Below, one piece after another: positions 37,765 to 49,524 of a DNA stretch of 64,000 nucleotides; within the stretch, counting starts at the first letter, position 1; the number at the start of each line of letters is the position of its first letter. Source of the stretch: Siphonodentalium dalli. Lineage: Eukaryota > Mollusca > Scaphopoda > Gadilida > Siphonodentaliidae. The DNA is taken from positions 118,317,319 through 118,381,318 of the forward strand of contig CP136066.1 in assembly GCA_032622095.1 (NCBI GenBank), read 5' to 3'. A program made the translations under genes and the position numbers. The notes under the pieces are model-generated. The model searched no databases, was not told where the DNA came from, and saw only the letters and a list, made by a program, of their open reading frames with translations.

Positions 37765-39851
37765 CGGTTCACACCTTCTTAATGCGCCATCAAAATTTTG
37801 ACAAAAACCTGTGACCTTTTGACCTTCAGCAAGGTCAACATTGAAAATATGTGCAAGCTCCTCCTTTATTTGAATATAGTAGTCTAATACGAACAAAATG
37901 ATACCAAAAACCTTACCATAAGTTGATTAGAAACCGATTTGTGATGGTTTATGTTTTCCCTACCCCTAAATTGTGAAAAAACGTCAAAAACAGGTCGAAA
38001 TATTTTTTCCTAAAATATGACAAAAATAACATATATTGAAGCTGTTAACAAGGTAATTTCAATAAGGGATATCCTTCTGGCTATCCAGAGGGGTAAATAA
38101 ATGGCTTATATCTGTTTTTTTGTATCAGCCACGAAACTATCTGGTATGATATGGACGGAAATTCGAGTTTTCACCCAAGTCACATGACCTCTTGACCTCT
38201 CATGGCGACATCAATGATGACATGTCTATTTTTGTCTTCTTATTGTGGTGTAATAGTGTATTACTAACAGAAAGACACATAGAAAACAAGAATATGTGTA
38301 TTAGAACCTGAGTTGTGATGATTTATATTTCCCCTACCCCATATAAAAAAATGCAGATTTCCGAGAGGGTATGGTTGAACTTTGTGTCAGTAGGTACACC
38401 GGGACCCAAAATATTTGCTGTTAACATCGATTTTCTAACCCGCCATACCCCAGGGCACACCACAATACCAAAGAAGTTTAATAGTGGGGGGGGGGTGCAT
38501 GGTGACCCCTATCAGCCCATGGACTATTTGTGTTTCAGTTCCCATTTACCAGTACGATGAATATTAAACAGCTGTTTGAAAACATGCTTTATTATTGAAC
38601 GCAGTATTTGGTGACAAATCGGATTGGATATGCAGAACGGGGGTTTGAGAACGGGGGGGGGGGTATATGTCAGGGACTTGGACAGAGAACTTGAAATTAG
38701 CTAACCCCATAATAATGACTAAATAGTTCAACAGTTAGCATTCCATGGCTGCCACGATATTCATTAGATATTTGAAAATGTAAACTATCGATTGAGTATC
38801 GAAATTATCTCAAGCAGTTTTTGCCTAAGATATTTAACTTATGAAGTTATCGAAAATTCAAAATGTTGAAAGTTTGCGGGGGAGGGGTGATACCTCATCA
38901 ATGTTGCGACCACCCTAATTATTTGTTCTAAGCCACATCCTCCTAGACAAGGCAATCATTACAGCCAGAGACATGCGGCCAAGGTTGTCCCACACTTTTA
39001 CCAAAATGTTCAAAAGTTAGGCATGTCATGGCTGACACGACAGTAATTTAAAGTGATGTGAAACACTCCAGTATGCTGATCAAATAGGAATGGAGAATAA
39101 TTTTGTTCAAAGTAGTAATTTTGACAAATAGTATATCCAAATTGACAATACACACCGTCATTAACAACTTATATATTAATCAAATACAATGACCCTCGAT
39201 GGCGAAATCGTTAGTTTATCGCCGATAGATGCGTCCCGAATCGAGTAGTAAATATTTACAATTGAGCGTAGTTCTGACGATGTCTTCTATGGAGTGGTAC
39301 GGTCGATTTGCTTCAATTTTTCGGAGATGTTAGTAGAATGTTAAATGCCCCAAGTTGGCATAGCGCCTGAATACTAACTTATCAGTTTCACGGACCCGAA
39401 CAAGTACATACTATGTCTTTAAGTTATTGAGAATTCCAGAATGTTAAACAGTTTGAGAAAAATTGGGGAGGGGTGGTAACACCTCAAAGTTCAAACCCCT
39501 GTCGCCACGTCCATTTTTTTTTTACACATATTACCATATTTATTCCAACCCACATTGCCACAGACCTGAAATCCGTACTGTCGGGGGCTTGCGGGTGAGG
39601 ACTTGACAACATCATGTTGATAGCAGCCCGCCCTTCTGCCAAACTGCTCTAAGTGTACTGGTTAGAAGTTAGAACAACAAACTATTTTAGTTGGTAGCTT
39701 GGTGAGCCCTAATCCAACTAACTAATTAATTGATAGGAATACCTCAGACAAAGTATGGGATGGGTAATATATATGTATATTGGTTAAAAATGCCAAAAGC
39801 TGTGCATGTCGCCAGAAGTTAAAATTACCCACTCAATAATGCTGAAATGGT
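37765..39851. other. No gene seen; weak internal duplication
   Basis: Two loosely similar stretches end in GGGGGAGGGGTGATACCTCA (about 38,878) and GGGGAGGGGTGGTAACACCTCA (about 39,464). There are G runs at 38,485 and 38,653. No protein similarity. Confidence 0.45.
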
Positions 39852-40195
39852 CATTGTCATCCCCTTTCGTTCAGTCGGCTACCCAGCTTTTTAATTTTCA
39901 GTTGGGTACCCAGCTTTATGAAATCTCTAACAGAGCGTGATTTAATTAGTGATCGACGTCAGTTGATTGTGAAATGAACCTGTTAAATTTGTTATTACTT
40001 GTTATAAATATGATATTTGTCACGATGCTTGAAAATAATAGCGGAGAAGAAATATAGGCAAAGTCATATGGGTAGGCCTACTGCAGTCTGCTTGAACAAA
40101 GCTGGGTACCCAAATGTAAATGTTACAAAAGCTGGGAACACAACTGATAGTTTTAAAAAGCTGGGTAATCAACTAAACGAAAGGGGGTGACAATG
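39852..40195. repeat. Fold-back element, ~344 bp
   Basis: CATTGTCATCCCCTTTCGTT at the left pairs with AACGAAAGGGGGTGACAATG at the right. Repeated AGCTGGGTACCCA-type blocks lie inside both arms. Confidence 0.75.
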
Positions 40196-40538
40196 AACTT
40201 TTCAACCCCAATAATTAATAATCAATATTAATCATGTCTATTATTATTGGGGCGTGTTCAATTTTATGTTTTTGGAACAAGTAGCGTTTAATACAGTGGC
40301 AACGTCCCTGTAGTCATTTGTCGTTTGTGGGGGAGGCATCAATACAAAAATTTACCCCAACCAAATACATAAATCCATTATCCTATTATTGGAGGAAATA
40401 AAGATATATATAGGGCCTATAGTTCGTCCTATTATTGTATAGTACCAGTACTAATTTATGTTATTACTACATTGTAATCCACTTTGAGAAATGGATTGTA
40501 TATTCACCAATAGTATCCTTACTATAGTAAGTACTGCT

Positions 40539-41097
40539 TTACTCGTACTTAAATTCGCGCAGTACTATTTTTCGCTCAGTTTTGAATTCGCGCACTTAAA
40601 TTTCGCGCACATAGCTGCGCGAATTCAAAACTGCCAAAAGTACATTCATAATTTCTGTGATATTTTCGTATATCTTGGAGCTGATGACAGTTTCTGTTCT
40701 TAGTAATTGCTGGAGATAGTATCGCGGCGTATTTACATCGTGTAGACAATAAACTAGTAACTACATACATCATAATTTTGTGGCGACCTGGAATATTAGT
40801 ATTCCTTATACAAGCATTTCAGCAATGTCTATGTTACCATGATTTGTCGCTTGGCATTGTGAGCAATGGTCTTGATAGCGGTTGGCCGAATGCAAATATA
40901 TGCATACATGTATATAGGCGTAATTGTCTATTCAACCGTTCATAATATATGTAAACTCAGCAACATAGTCCCCTTGTATTTCGTATGGAGTGTGGTTTAG
41001 ATTAAACTTGGGAGTCGTACTATTTTTCGCTCAGTTTTAAATTCGCGCACCGATCGGTGCGCGAAAAATAGTACTGCGCGAATTTAAATACGAGTAA
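40539..41097. repeat. Inverted-repeat element, 559 bp
   Basis: TTACTCGTACTTAAATTCGC at the left and GCGAATTTAAATACGAGTAA at the right are inverse with one difference. The arms go on with GCAGTACTATTTTTCGC. Extra copies of the TATTTTTCGCTCAGTTTT block suggest a nested or partly duplicated hairpin. Confidence 0.7.
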
Positions 41098-42639
41098 GGT
41101 AGTACTAATACTAAATACATTTGGGGATCCAAGGATATATATACTACTAGTAGTATGTTTTTGTAGATACTTTAACATATACAAAAATCACCCACTAATA
41201 CTACCAGTGGGAAGGCAGACCCCTAACCGATTTTGGTTCAGCCTTAATACTATATAGTCGGGGAGCCAATAAGGTCCACCTGCACCCCCCCCCCCGATGA
41301 TTACAAATAACCTTATTTTTATTGTTCCCTATGGTATCCAGATCAAGAATCCGGATTTCACCGAAAAATAAAGGTGGCCCTACTAGGTGCTAGAGCCATT
41401 TGAATCCAAGATGGCCGCCATTTCCTCTAATTCCGACCAGCTGTATTTTATAATCGTTGTAATAGATCGGTTGTTAGCAAAAGACACACAACATGTATGC
41501 CATTTTGTTGGTATGATGTCCTTCTTCAAAATGACGGCAAATAACTTCGAGAAAAAAATCAAAATGGTCGCCGGAAAATGACGTTATATGCACGAAAATA
41601 GGAAATTTAATTAATATTTCACCATATCTTCCATTTTTCTTCACATTAATCATTAGTAAATGGCAATGTTTTTGAGACAGTCATCAAGCGTGATATTATA
41701 GCGGTCATTGTAAGACATTTGCCATTGACGAGGATTCCGTAATAGATACAGAAAGAGGATTTGAAAAAGAGGGGTGAAATTTTCGATTTTTTTTGCAAGA
41801 CGATTTTGATAGTCATTTTATCGACAAACCACACAGGATGTTAATAGAATGTCAACAACCATGTGCTTTATTTTATTGGACGGATGTTTTACTTCAATGG
41901 GAATGAAATTGGTGTAGAAAATTTCCAAAATGGCCGCCGAAAATATGAAAAATGGTAAATATTGCCCCAGGGTGTCCTGCAATGGCTTACAAGTTGTGGT
42001 TGATATATATAATTGGCTAATCTGTATTATATACATTGAATACTAACATGTCTGATGCACCATGGATCGTTGTTTCTATTGTCACCACTGACATCACCAG
42101 AAATATTGGATTTTTCTCTCACAATCTTGACATAAATATCGGCAAAAAATCACTTTTCAGGGTTGGACAATTGTTTTAAGTAAAATGAAACTATCATTGG
42201 TATCAATGGTATTTATTGTTTTGGTCTATCTTAAATGTGTCACACTACGGTGTTTATAGACCAAATTGCTCAAGATGGCTTCCAAAATGGCAACCAAATT
42301 TGTAAAAAGTTAATTTTTTACATATATCCCGAACATTATTCTCTGCGTTATCTGACAAGGTAGTAAATTGTGACTCACTTGGTTATTATACGTGTTAGTT
42401 AATTAACTGACAACTACGTTCTATTCTGTTTGTCCCAGTTCCGTATGGGGCATGACAAATTCATTTTAAAGTTGCAGTATGGAATTTTGCGGAGAACCTC
42501 TTTTGTGATTCTTGCCATATTATTGAAAGGAAATGGGCAGAACTTTGAGACGGAACTGAGATGAACCATAATATGTGGCTATTCTGGCCCATTATGATAA
42601 AGAGTGATCAACTGGATAAAAATTGGATGCCAAGATGGC

Positions 42640-43760
42640 AGCCAGGGAGTTACTGTATGATCATAGGTGATGTGAATAGGTATACAAGGAGTTACTGTAT
42701 GGTCATGAATGATGTGAATAGGTATACAAGGAGTGACTATATGGTTATGAGTGGAGTGTCCATGGTGAGATGCATTGGAATATAAGGAGTGGCTGTATGG
42801 GCATGTGTGAGGTGAATCGGTATACATGTAGTGACTGTACGGTGTATTGTATTGTGTGTGGCCGATGTGACCGTATGGGCATTGCTGTGGTGTATAGATA
42901 TAACGCGAGTAGCTACATGGTCATCCGTGTGTTGTTTATGTATATATGGAGTGATTGTAAGGTCGTGGTGGGATGTATATGTGTACCGTGTGTGGCTGTA
43001 TTGTGACATGTGGGTGTATATGTATATTTGTGCTGTCTGTATGATCATGGATGGAGTGCGTATATAAATAGGGAGTGATTTTATGGTTATGGGTAATACG
43101 TATAGGTGCACATGGTATGCCTGTACGGTCAAGATTGAAGTTATATGCATACCTGGAATAAGTTGGATGGTCATTGACGAGCGTGTGGCTATATAGGGAG
43201 TGCCCTTTTGGTAACGGGTGGGTCGTATATTTATATATGTTGTGGATGTATTATCATCGGTGGTGTATAGGGTGTAGATGAATGATCATGGATGGCGTGT
43301 ATGAGTATACAGTGAGTTGCTGAATTGTCATGTGTGAGGTGTATATGTAAGTATGAAACTTATGAGTGGTCGTTTGTGCGGGTATTTGTATATTTGGAAG
43401 GGCTCACCATTGGTGAGGTGTATATGTATATCTGGATTGACTCTATGGTCATGGGTATGGCGAATAGATATACATGTAGTGGCTGTTTGGTCCATGTTGA
43501 GGTGAATAGGTATACAATGAGTGACTGTATTATCGTGAATGTAATGAATATGTATACATAGAGTGACTATATGGTCAGGTGTAGGAGTATACCTGGTGTT
43601 CATGCATTGTGACTCATGGCTGTATCGTCATTTGTGGCATGTACCGGTATAACCAAATATGGCTGTATGGTCAGGTGTACGTGTATAGAGTGGGTGACTA
43701 TATTGCCATTTGTGTGGTGTTTATGTACATATGAGGTCATGGGTGGGTTGTACATGTGTA
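42640..43760 (+). repeat. Minisatellite, GTATGGTCATG.GTG unit, left half
   Basis: Degenerate 40-60-bp units such as GGAGTGACTGTATGGTCATG and AGGTGAATAGGTATACA repeat about twenty times. Confidence 0.75.
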
Positions 43761-43879
43761 ATTTGGGTGGCTATCGCTTTCCACAATGACTCAAGGATAT
43801 GTTAATCAATAGAGAGGTCATGTCAAAGATTTCTCCACCTTGATAGTGTTTATGTATATGGGGGAACTTTAAACGTGAA

Positions 43880-44830
43880 AAGCGATAGCCACCCATTACC
43901 ACACAGTCATTCCATATATACATACACACCACAGACATAACAATATAGTGACCAACTGTATAAACGTACACCTGACCCATGATCATGGATGGCCATACAG
44001 CTATGAGTCACAATGCAGGCACACCGGGTATAATCCTAAACATGACCCATAACCATAGTCACTCCTTGTATACCCATTCACCTCACCATTGGCCATACGG
44101 TCATCACATGTATACATATTCTCCACACACACACGGTCAAATAAACATTCAATATATACGTCAACACCACAACAATGACCATAGAGTCACCCTGGGTATA
44201 CATATCCACCTCACCAATGGTCATATAGCCACTCGCTTCATACATATACCCTCACCCATGGCACCTGGTATACTCCTTCATCTGACCTATGGCAATATAG
44301 TCACCCCGTGTGTACTTATTCAAAACATTCATACATGATCATGGTCAATCATTGTATATATATTCACCTCACCCTTGGCCATGTCACTCCCTGTATCCCT
44401 ATTTGTCACACCATAGCAGGATAGCCACTCAAGATATACTAATACTCCCCAGCCATGTCAGTATATTCACTCCATGTATGCATATGCACATCATCCATGG
44501 CCATATAGCCGCTCGCTATATACACATACCCCTCGCCCATGACCATATAGCAACACATGTGTATACCCGTATAACCTACACATGACCATACCGCCACGAG
44601 TTACCAAGCAGGAACACCGGGTATACTCATACACCTGACACATGACCATTTAGTCACTCCCTGTATGGCTATTCATTACATTTATGATCATACAGTCACT
44701 CATTGTATACATACATGTACTCATCTCACCATTGACCATGCAATAACTCCCTGTATAGTGTATACCTATTCACCTCACCATGATCATATAGTAACTCCCT
44801 GGCTACCATCTTGGCATCCACCCTGTATCC
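43880..44830 (-). repeat. Minisatellite, right half, opposite orientation
   Basis: The same units as at 42,640-43,760 on the other strand (CATGACCATATAGTCACTCC, TATACCCATTCACCTCACC). The unit order differs from the left half, so the two arrays evolved separately after the inversion. Confidence 0.75.
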
Positions 44831-46184
44831 AGTTGATATGTTTATCATAATGGACCAGAATAGCCACATATTATGGTTCATCTCAGTTCCGTTTCAAAGT
44901 TCTGCCCATTTCCTTTCAATAATATGGCAAGAATCACAAAAGAGGTTCTCCGCAAAATTCCATACTGCAACTTTAAAATGAATTTGTCATGCCCCATGCG
45001 GAACTGGGACAAACAGAATAGAACGTAGTTGTCAGTTAATTAACTAACACGTATAATAACCAAGTGGGTCACAATTTACTACCTTGTCAGATAACGCAGA
45101 GAAAAATGTTCGGGATATATGTAAAAAATAAACTTTTTACAAATTTGGTTGCCATTTTGGAAGCCATCTTGAGCAATTTGGTCTATAAACACCGTAGTGT
45201 GACACATTTAAGATAGACCAAAACAATAAATACCATTGATACCAATGATAGTTGCATTTTACTTAAAACAATTGTCCAACCCTGAAAAGTGAATTTTTGC
45301 CGATATTTATGTCAAGATTGTGAGAGAAAAATCCAATATTTCTGGTGATGTCAGTGGTGACAATAGAAACAATGATCCATGGTGCATCAGACATGTTAGT
45401 ATGCAATGTATATAATACAGATTAGCCAATTATATATATCAACCACAACTTGTAAGCCATTGCAGGACACCCTGGGGCAATATTTACCATTTTTCATATT
45501 TTCGGCGGCCATTTTGGAAATTTTCTACACCAATTTCATTCCCATTGAAGTAAAACATCCGTCCAATAAAATAAAGCACATGGTTGTTGACATTCTATTA
45601 ACATCCTGTGTGGTTTATCGATAAAATGACTATCAAAATCGTCTTGCAAAAAAAATCGAAAATTTCACCCCTCTTTTTCAAATCCTCTTTCTGTATCTAT
45701 TACGGAACCCTCGTCAATGGCAAATGTCTTAAAATGACCGCTATAATATCACGCTTGATGACTGTCTCAAAAACATTGCCATTTACTAATGATTAATGTG
45801 AAGAAAAATGGAAGATATGGTGAAATATTAATTAAATTTCCTATTTTCGTGCATATGACGTCATTTTTCGGCGGCCATTTTGATTTTTTTTCGAAATTAT
45901 TTGCCGTCATTTTGAAGAAGGACATCATACCAACAAAATGGCATACATTTTGTCTGTGTCTTTTGCTAACAACCGATCTATTACAACGATTAAATACAGC
46001 TGGTCGGAATTAGAGGAAATGGCGGCCATCTTGGATTCAAATGGCTCTAGCACCTAGTAGGGCCACCTTTAGTTTTCGGTGAAATCCGGATTCTTTATCT
46101 GGATACCATAGGGAACAATAAAAATAAGGTTATTTGTAATCATCGGGGGGGGGGTGCATGTGGACCTTATTGGCTCCCCGACTA

Positions 46185-46262
46185 CACGTTATCCTGAAGT
46201 GTACAGAATTAAATGAACTCAGATCGACCTATTTGAAACCATATTTCTATAGAAGACCGAAT
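46185..46262 (+). pseudogene. LINE fragment next to the long element
   Basis: Identical or nearly so to 47,897-47,976: encodes HVILKCTELNELRSTYLKP and stops abruptly at CGAAT, where a copy of the 45,561-45,600 sequence follows. It is a rearranged duplicate of the LINE tail. Confidence 0.7.
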
Positions 46263-47137
46263 CCGTCCAATAAAATAAAGCACATGGTTGTTGACATTCT
46301 ATTCTAATGCACTTTGGCCAATATACCACCGGAAACACCACATATTTGCGGGGGGTTATTCATTCAATAACCGGTCGCAATGTATAGTCCGGTTCATCGC
46401 TTCAATGTTAGATATTCCTACGCGCCAATATTGCCGTTAGCTGAATTCCTAACATCGGCCATGCCAAATCCAGCCCCGCTCACTGTTCCGTTTCACTCCA
46501 TGACGTCACCCTTACGCAGTACATGTCGGCGACGTTACAGAGTAGATTATAGAGTTGGCGCCCTTGCTACTGACTTCCGTTACTAACTCGTTGCTATATA
46601 AACAAACCAGCGATGTCGTTTTTGTCGAAAATTGAGTCAGTAGATTCAGTACGGTACATTCGCCCTGTATATATGTACCTTCATAAAATACAAAACACCA
46701 CACCGTTATATCCCACAAATGTCAGTGTCTCGATAACATTTGACCAAATTTCTTGACATGAAACCGCGAGACACGGCGTGAAATACATCGAATCTCCCAT
46801 TCGGGTCATTGTTTCAATTCAATTTCAACTTCAAGTTTGCGGTAAAATCAAAACCGCAATTTGTAAGTGGTAACCATCTGAAAAAGACATCAGGTACATG
46901 CAGAAACTAATTGTTGTGCATATTTATTTCTATTTGAGGTGGCAATTTTTCATGTTTATCAGCATTTTTAACAATAAGAGCAATGGTAATTGAGGGACTA
47001 TATTTTATCTAGCGCATTAAATTTAAAATAAAAAGTCGTGAATTGGCTGAGTGTTTTCTATGGCCGCACATTTCGTTGATAATTACGAGGCATTTGTTTG
47101 TCTAAATAACGTTTTTAAGTTCGAAGAGCATTAGAAT
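46263..47137. other. No gene seen; decayed hairpin copy
   Basis: Begins with a 40-bp repeat of 45,561-45,600. ACAAAACACCACACCGTTAT at about 46,690 resembles the arm of the hairpin at 47,138-47,305. Confidence 0.5.
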
Positions 47138-47305
47138 GGGGATAACAGTGTGGTGTTTTGTGATTTCGGAAAGGTACATGGCGAATATACTGTGGCAAAT
47201 ACCCGTTAATGGGCTCCGGCTCCGCCGTCGCCCATTAACTAAATTTGCCACAGTATATTCGCCATGTACCTTTCCGAAATCACAAAACACCACACTGTTA
47301 TCCCC
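47138..47305. repeat. Hairpin element, 168 bp, near-perfect
   Basis: GGGGATAACAGTGTGGTG at the left pairs with CACCACACTGTTATCCCC at the right and pairing runs on to GTTAATGGGC/GCCCATTAAC around a short GC-rich loop. Confidence 0.85.
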
Positions 47306-47308
47306 TAA

Positions 47309-47896
47309 TTAACATCCTGTGTGGTTTATCGATAAAATGACTATCAAAATCGTCTTGCAAAAAAAATCGAAAATTTCACGCCTCTTTTTCAAATCCTCTT
47401 TCTGTATCTATTACGGAACCCTCGTCAATGGCAAATGTCTTAAAATGACCGCTATAATATCACGCTTGATGACTGTCTCAAAAACATTGCCATTTACTAA
47501 TGATTAATGTGAAGAAAAATGGAAGATATGGTGAAATATTAATTAAATTTCCTATTTTCGTGCATATGACGTCATTTTTCGGCGGCCATTTTGATTTTTT
47601 TTCGAAATTATTTGCCGTCATTTTGAAGAAGGACATCATACCAACAAAATGGCATACATTTTGTCTGTGTCTTTTGCTAACAACCGATCTATTACAACGA
47701 TTAAATACAGCTGGTCGGAATTAGAGGAAATGGCGGCCATCTTGGATTCAAATGGCTCTAGCACCTAGTAGGGCCACCTTTAGTTTTCGGTGAAATCCGG
47801 ATTCTTTATCTGGATACCATAGGGAACAATAAAAATAAGGTTATTTGTAATCATCGGGGGGGGGGGGGTGCATGTGGACCTTATTGGCTCCCCGAC
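47309..47896 (+). repeat. Partial second copy of the long element's right end
   Basis: Matches 45,597-46,184 in direct orientation almost base for base, including the terminal GGCTCCCCGACTA, and is followed by the same LINE sequence. The G run is longer here. Confidence 0.85.
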
Positions 47897-48350
47897 TACA
47901 CGTTATCCTGAAGTGTACAGAATTAAATGAACTCAGATCGACCTATTTGAAACCATATTTCTATAGAAGACCGAATGCACACAAACTCTCAGAACTCTTT
48001 AAGACTAGAAATAGAAAGACAATTAGGAATCTGTCAACTTTCATAAGGAAAGTCCATGATATTTTCGGCAAGTCCACTTGAGACTATAACATTGATATTC
48101 CATGAACCCACCCCGATTTCTAAAAGACCTATATACATCACTGTCTATAAAGACCCCTCACACAGTACATGAAATCATCACCCGAATTCCGAGTGAATTA
48201 CCAAATATCTAATCATGCACTCATGTATTCCTCGTGTGAAATTTATTGTTATTATATCTCATAATTGAATATCTTGATGTCATAAATATTTTGTCTGTAA
48301 TATCCACATATCGATTAACAGAGTAAACTGAATCTGAATCTGAATCTAAA
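47897..48350 (+). pseudogene. LINE C-terminal tail and 3' UTR
   Basis: 47,897-48,081 encodes HVILKCTELNEL, YLKPYFYRRPNAHKLSELF and TIRNLSTFIRKV, then TGA. This is the region after the C-terminal cysteine motif of an invertebrate LINE. The same family lies on the minus strand at 63,588-64,000 (YLKSYYCTRPNAHKLNAVF). A ~270-bp 3' UTR ends in a short TGAATC repeat (48,329-48,350). The 5' part is replaced by the long inverted-repeat element's end. Confidence 0.7.
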
Positions 48351-49524
48351 TCTGCACACTAGTCTAACTAGTGATGCGCCTTCCAACTGGGCTCATCTTT
48401 TTTGACAAAATATTAAACGTGCCTAGTTTTCAACTAGACTGATGTCATTTTTATTTTCCACAAGCCATGATATACCTCATACTGGAAAACTTACAAAACT
48501 AACAAACAGGCTAGCTATTGACTGTTGTCGTTGTTGGTGGTAATTAAGGTAGGTTTTATGAATTGCTGGCTTTGCCAAATTGTGCAGCACAGATGCAGTT
48601 TGTTCCACAGCAAATTATTTCTTCCTATTTAATACATTTCCTGTGCAAAAGTGCACGTATTGTTCTGGTCAACAGCAGTGTAATGGTTCAATTCAGACGG
48701 GAGAGTACTTTCTGCATGCTGATCAGTGTCAATTTGGCCATTGAAAATTCCCCTTATAATGTCACATAGTGTGGCTTCTTGGTCCACCTGTATATGCATG
48801 GCCACTGTCTCGGTGTTTGATTCTTGTGAACAATTGAAATTGATATAAGCATTTTATAGGAACAATTTGAGTAAATACTTCTTTAAATTTTTGCATTCGG
48901 TTTCGAATTCAGTTTCGTTTTAATTTCCGGTGGTGGTGTTGACAACAAAAAAACTAACTTTGAGAATCGGAACCGGAACATTTATTGTAAACTTAAAGTC
49001 ATTCGATGTTTTCAATACCAAATTTGCAAATATAGAATTATTTTAGAGTTCCAAACAAGTAGAACGTGATTTAGGTTAGTATTCTGGTACATGGCCCAGC
49101 TCAAATGTATGAAATGGAGTGCTATGTCGTTTTTGTCATGTACCATTTCATCCAGAAAATTGATTCCAACTTTTTAAGCAACCAATCGATCGATCCAACT
49201 TTTTTGCATATAAATAAACTCTCCTTTTCTGGCAATTTCTCCGGATTTGTTTGTGGAATACTTACACTCTGAATCCAGTTGTATGACACCTTTACATAGG
49301 TAATAATCAAGACAGAATATTAAAGCTTACTTGATGTAAAATCGCGAGTTGTATTTGCTGTTACCTATTTTCGTGGTATTTCGTGGAATTAGGTCTATTT
49401 TATATTTTCTGGGGTCAAAATACCAATAAAAAGCACTGACGCGGGGGTTAAAAGTCGACGCGCCGGTGCCCGTGAAACAAAACCCTTCGTCCGTGTGTCC
49501 GTGTGTGCGTGTGTCCGTCAACAA
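48351..49524. other. No gene seen
   Basis: No protein similarity recognised. The last ~80 bp (CCTTCGTCCGTGTGTCCGTG) resemble a Helitron-type GT-rich start leading into the satellite. Confidence 0.5.

Larger units (their letters stand above)
41255..46184. mobile_element. Long inverted-repeat element, 4.9 kb
   Basis: Outer arms of ~1.4 kb (41,255-42,650 and 44,800-46,184) are near-identical inverse copies beginning GTCGGGGAGCCAATAAGG. TA stands at both outer edges and may be a 2-bp target duplication. The centre near 43,825 is also inverted (GGGTGGCTATCGCTTT). Between arms and centre lie opposed minisatellites. No transposase frame is present. The structure resembles a long-TIR fold-back element; repeated short frames in the arms are mirror copies and not genes. 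Confidence 0.8.

Noticed and set aside
42561-44850. Histidine/threonine-rich frames in the minisatellites
   Set aside because: They arise from translation of the repeat unit, occur in several frames and on both strands, and have no gene context.
45406-46013. Apparent conserved genes repeated at 41,646-42,036 and 47,319-47,724
   Set aside because: They are copies because they lie in the arms of the long inverted-repeat element; no coding signature or family.
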